NCBI GenBank assembly: GCA_019348475.1
Contig: JAHWJJ010000254.1
Span: 1-6,879, forward strand
DNA from: Gemmatimonadota bacterium
Lineage (GTDB): Bacteria > Gemmatimonadota > Gemmatimonadetes > Longimicrobiales > Longimicrobiaceae
Direction of reading: 5' to 3'
Length of the DNA: 6,879 nt
The notes beneath the pieces are model-generated. The model saw only the letters and a program-made list of their open reading frames with translations, ran no database searches and was not told where the DNA came from. Shown one piece after another: positions 3,917 through 6,879 of this stretch; within the stretch, counting starts at the first letter, position 1, and each line of letters begins with the position of its first letter. Position numbers and translations under genes: made by a program.

Positions 3917-4854
3917 CGCTGCCGTACGCGTCCGGCTACCACGCGCCGGTCATGGCGCGCGAGGTGATGGAGCTGCTGCGGCCGGAGCGCGGCGGCACCT
4001 ACCTGGACGGCACGCTGGGCGGCGGCGGACACGCGCAGGCCCTGCTGGAACGGGGCGCGCAGGCACGGCTGATCGGGGTCGATCGGGACCCCGACGCGCT
4101 GGCGGAGGCGTCGGCGCGGCTCCGCGGGTTCGGCGACCGGTTCCGCCCCGTGCAGGCGAACTTCGCGGACGCGGTGGATGCCGCCGGCATCGAGGACGGG
4201 ACGCTGCACGGGGTGCTGCTGGACCTGGGGATCAGCTCGCACCAGATCGACGTGGACACCCGCGGCTTTACCTTTCGCCCCGGTGCGCCGCTGGACATGC
4301 GGATGGGACAGGCGTCGGCCGGCGAGGCTTCCGCGGCCGACCTGCTGAACACGCTTGACGAGGGGGAGCTCGCCGACGTGTTCTACCGCTACGGCGAGGA
4401 GCGCCGCTCGCGAAAGCTGGCGCGCGTGGTCGCCGGGATGCGGGAGGAAGCGCCGTTCGAGACCAGCGACCAGCTGCTGCGCGCCATCGACCGCGCGCTG
4501 GGGCCGCGGACGGAGGCGGCGGACCGCGCGCGCATCTTCCAGGCGCTGCGCATCGCCGTGAACCACGAGATCGAGTCGCTGGAGCGCGCGCTGGAGCGCT
4601 TTCGCGACGCGCTGGCGCCCGGCGGCGTCTTCGCGATCCTGTCGTACCACTCGCTGGAGGACCGGCTGGTGAAGAACGCGTTTCGCGACTGGAGCCTGGA
4701 GTGCGTGTGCCCGCCCGGCCTGCCGGTGTGCCGGTGCCGCGGCCGCGCGCTCGGCGAAACCCTGACGCGCAAGCCGGTCGACGCCTCGCCCGCGGAGATC
4801 GCCGCCAATCCCCGCGCCCGCAGCGCGCACCTGCGCGCGTGGAGGGCCGCGTGA
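3913..4854 (+). CDS. rsmH: 16S rRNA (cytosine(1402)-N(4))-methyltransferase RsmH
   Basis: RsmH (MraW) uses S-adenosylmethionine to methylate N4 of C1402 in 16S rRNA of the small ribosomal subunit. The GTG at 3913 gives 313 residues, the same length as the E. coli enzyme, and places the conserved YHAPVMAREVMELL at 9-22. The SAM-binding loop YLDGTLGGGGHAQALL is at 30-45, followed by GVDRDPDAL (55-63), DLGISSHQID (104-113), RGFTFRPGAPLDMRM, FQALRIAVNHEIESLE and SYHSLEDRLVK (244-254), all family hallmarks. A cysteine cluster CVCPPGLPVCRC (264-275) precedes the typical TRKPV...ANPRARSAHLR end. The start overlaps the stop of the preceding small gene and the stop overlaps the ftsL start, each as GTGA. 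An in-frame ATG at 3862 would add 17 residues unlike the family and overlap the small gene. Confidence 0.96.
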   Translation: MTLPYASGYHAPVMAREVMELLRPERGGTYLDGTLGGGGHAQALLERGAQARLIGVDRDPDALAEASARLRGFGDRFRPVQANFADAVDAAGIEDGTLHGVLLDLGISSHQIDVDTRGFTFRPGAPLDMRMGQASAGEASAADLLNTLDEGELADVFYRYGEERRSRKLARVVAGMREEAPFETSDQLLRAIDRALGPRTEAADRARIFQALRIAVNHEIESLERALERFRDALAPGGVFAILSYHSLEDRLVKNAFRDWSLECVCPPGLPVCRCRGRALGETLTRKPVDASPAEIAANPRARSAHLRAWRAA

Positions 4855-5255
4855 GCACCGGCGCCACGGACGTTCCGCGCGGCCCCCTCCGCGCCCGCGG
4901 CGTGGAAAAGGCGTCGCGGTGGGAAGCGCCGCAGGCGCCGCGCGCCGAGAAGCGCGCGCGCCGCCGCGCCTTCCTGGGGCGCGCCTTCTTCGTCCTGGCC
5001 GTCGCGGGATCGCTCACCTCCGTGGTCTGGCGGCAGACGGAGGGGGTCGCGCGGCAGCGGGAACTGACGCGCATCCAGAACGAGATCTCCATCGCCGAGG
5101 CGGAGCGGGTGGAGTGGGCCAACCGCATCCAGGCGCTGCAGACGCGCGCGCGCATCACCCGCGTGGCGCGGGAGCGGCTGGGGCTGCACGTCGCCCGCGA
5201 CGACGAGGTGGTGCTTCTCCCCATCCCCGCCGGCGCAATGGAGGAGCGGCCGTGA
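4851..5255 (+). CDS. ftsL: FtsL-like cell division protein
   Basis: A 134-aa bitopic membrane protein. The cytoplasmic N-terminus (1-40) is basic, ending in EKRARRR. One membrane segment follows (about 41-60, FLGRAFFVLAVAGSLTSVVW), then a periplasmic coiled coil rich in E, R, Q and L (about 63-100) ending in the typical RITRVARERLGL before a short tail. In the divisome FtsL pairs with a FtsB/DivIC-type protein and helps activate FtsW and FtsI. The family is poorly conserved, and position between rsmH and ftsI is a large part of the assignment. GTG 4851 is preceded by GGAGGG (4841-4846), overlaps the rsmH stop as GTGA, and yields the usual short N-terminus. A DivIC/septum-formation-initiator label would be equally compatible with the sequence alone. 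Confidence 0.88.
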   Translation: MSTGATDVPRGPLRARGVEKASRWEAPQAPRAEKRARRRAFLGRAFFVLAVAGSLTSVVWRQTEGVARQRELTRIQNEISIAEAERVEWANRIQALQTRARITRVARERLGLHVARDDEVVLLPIPAGAMEERP

Positions 5256-6879
5256 GCAGCCACCTTCCCGCGGTCCGCTCCGGCGGCTGGGACAGCGAGC
5301 ACCGCCTGCGCGCGCGCCGCCGCCTGCTGATCGTCTGCATCGGCGGGGCGGCGCTGCTGGTGCTGGGCAAGGCCGTCTACCTGCAGGCGTTCGAGGCGGA
5401 GCACTGGCGCGGGGTGGCGGCGGAGCAGCACCAGGCGCGCGTGCCCCTTCCCGCGCGGCGCGGCGCCATCCTGGACCGCGACGGCGTGCCGCTGGCGCTC
5501 ACGCGGGAGACGTTCGGGCTCGCCATCGCGCCCAACGAGGTCGCCGACCGCGACGCGATGGTGCGCGAACTGGTGGACGCGCTGGGACTGACGCGCGCCG
5601 ACGCCCGCCGGGCCACGGAGCGCAAGCGCAAGTGGGTGGTGCTCCCCGGCCGCTTTTCCGCGGAGCAGCGCCGCGCCCTGGGCGACGCGCGGGGCCTGCA
5701 CTGGGAGCGGCGGCTGGAGCGCTTCTACCCCCAGGGGCGCGTGGGCCGCGAGATCCTGGGCGGCGTGAGCGGCGACGGGCGGGCGCTGGGGGGGATCGAG
5801 CAGGCGATGGACCAGGCCCTGCGCGGGACGGACGGATATTCCATCCTCCGGCGCGACGCCCGGGGAAAGAAGGAGGCCTCGGTCGCCCTTCCCGCGGTGC
5901 AGGCCACGGACGGCCACGACGTCCATCTTACCATCGACTTCGACCTGCAGGAGATCGCCGACGCGGCGCTGGACCAGGCCATCGACAGCACCGGCGCCCA
6001 GGGCGGCGACCTGCTGCTGCTGGACCCGCGCTCCGGCGAGGTGCTGGCCGCGGTTTCCAAGCGCAGCGGCGGCGTGCGCGGCGTGGGCGCCTTCATCGAG
6101 CCGTACGAGCCCGGGTCGGTGCTCAAGCCGTTCTTCGTCTCCACGCTCCTGGCCACCGGCCGGGCGCGGATGGCGGAGCGCGTGCACGGCGAGGGCGGGC
6201 GGTGGACGGACCCGCACGGGCGCGTGCACACCGACGTGCACGCGTACGACTGGCTCACGCTGCGCGACGCGCTGCGCGTCAGCAGCAACATCGGGATGGT
6301 GAAGTTCGTCCCCCGCCTCTCCCCGGGGCAGCAGTTCGCGTTTCTGCGCGACTTCGGCTTCGGCACGCCCACGGGGGTGGACTATCCCACGGAATCTTCC
6401 GGGCGGCTGCCGCGGCCGGACCGGTGGAGCAAGCCCACGGCGGCGTCGCTGGCCATGGGGTACGAGGTCTCGGTCACTCCGCTGCAGCTGGCGCTGGGGT
6501 ACAGCGCCATCGCCAACGGGGGCGCGCTGATGGAGCCGCGCCTGGTCCGCGAAGTGCGCGCGGCGGGGGGGCGCACGGTGCAGCGCCGCGACCCGCGCCA
6601 GGTGCGCCGCGTGATCCCGCGCTCGGTGGCGATGGAGATCCGCGACGTGCTCGTCTCCGTGGTGGACGACGGCACGGCCACGCGGGCGTCGCTGGCGACC
6701 TTCGAGGTGGCGGGAAAGACGGGGACCGCGCGGCGCACGGGGGCCGGCGGGCGCTACGAGGCCGGCGCCTACAACGCCACCTTCGTGGGCTTCTTTCCCG
6801 CGCGGGACCCGCAGCTGACCATCCTGGTGCGCCTGGACCGGCCGCGCGGCGCGTACTACGGCGGGCTGACGGCGGCCCC
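5252..6879 (+). CDS. ftsI: Septal peptidoglycan transpeptidase FtsI (PBP3, class B), 3' truncated
   Basis: The first 542 codons of a class B penicillin-binding protein that runs off the window. It crosslinks septal peptidoglycan as partner of the FtsW glycosyltransferase. A short basic N-terminus leads to one membrane helix (about 24-44), then the dimerisation/pedestal domain with RRGAILDRDG (69-78). The transpeptidase domain has all three active-site motifs: SVLK (Ser289 nucleophile, Lys292), SSN (344-346) and KTGTA (489-493), at spacing close to E. coli FtsI. The first motif reads EPGSVLKPF where EPGSTFKPF is usual. GTG 5252 has an excellent ribosome binding site (GGAGGAG, 5240-5246; 5-nt spacer) and overlaps the ftsL stop as GTGA. 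Whether PASTA domains follow cannot be seen. Order after ftsL supports FtsI over an elongation-specific PBP2 or SpoVD. Confidence 0.95.
   Translation, partial: MSSHLPAVRSGGWDSEHRLRARRRLLIVCIGGAALLVLGKAVYLQAFEAEHWRGVAAEQHQARVPLPARRGAILDRDGVPLALTRETFGLAIAPNEVADRDAMVRELVDALGLTRADARRATERKRKWVVLPGRFSAEQRRALGDARGLHWERRLERFYPQGRVGREILGGVSGDGRALGGIEQAMDQALRGTDGYSILRRDARGKKEASVALPAVQATDGHDVHLTIDFDLQEIADAALDQAIDSTGAQGGDLLLLDPRSGEVLAAVSKRSGGVRGVGAFIEPYEPGSVLKPFFVSTLLATGRARMAERVHGEGGRWTDPHGRVHTDVHAYDWLTLRDALRVSSNIGMVKFVPRLSPGQQFAFLRDFGFGTPTGVDYPTESSGRLPRPDRWSKPTAASLAMGYEVSVTPLQLALGYSAIANGGALMEPRLVREVRAAGGRTVQRRDPRQVRRVIPRSVAMEIRDVLVSVVDDGTATRASLATFEVAGKTGTARRTGAGGRYEAGAYNATFVGFFPARDPQLTILVRLDRPRGAYYGGLTAA

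Noticed and set aside
3166..4830. 554-codon open frame on the minus strand across mraZ, the small gene and rsmH
   Set aside because: It lies antisense to genes with clear family motifs and contains no recognisable domain. Long antisense frames are expected at this GC content.
4268..6241. 657-codon open frame on the minus strand across rsmH, ftsL and ftsI
   Set aside because: Arginine/alanine/proline-rich product without motifs, antisense to well-supported division genes.

Overview
The window is very GC-rich, with almost every codon in the genes ending in G or C. It looks like chromosomal DNA from a Gram-negative-type bacterium. The dcw order, the pilin-like protein and the repeat-rich intergenic regions remind me of Gemmatimonadota (Longimicrobium-like). 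That placement is an impression from the sequence, not a demonstrated assignment.

Left part (1-970): the 3' end of secA with its zinc-binding SEC-C tail; a gene-poor gap holding a GGGAATA heptamer array and a perfect 14-bp hairpin; then a small secreted protein that resembles the globular head of a type IV pilin but has an ordinary signal peptide.

Middle part (971-3170): a small mobile module. A single-domain HUH/Y1 transposase (REP-associated type) is flanked by two inverted copies of a composite two-hairpin repeat of about 75-78 nt. A third copy of the repeat stands alone upstream of mraZ. Facing the transposase is a minus-strand diacylglycerol-kinase-family lipid kinase whose TAA stop lies inside the terminal hairpin of the right-hand repeat. 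Upstream of the kinase are two more short tandem arrays and no gene.

Right part (3171-6879): the start of the division and cell wall (dcw) cluster, in the order promoter, five 10-bp-phased GTGG boxes (a probable MraZ operator), mraZ, an unrecognised 65-aa cysteine-containing small gene, rsmH, ftsL and ftsI (cut by the window end). The small gene, rsmH, ftsL and ftsI are joined by three identical GTGA stop/start overlaps, which implies translational coupling. MraZ probably represses its own operon. RsmH methylates 16S rRNA, while FtsL and FtsI belong to the septal peptidoglycan machinery.

The points most worth following are the composite repeat and its transposase, the phased MraZ operator, and the uncharacterised small gene between mraZ and rsmH.
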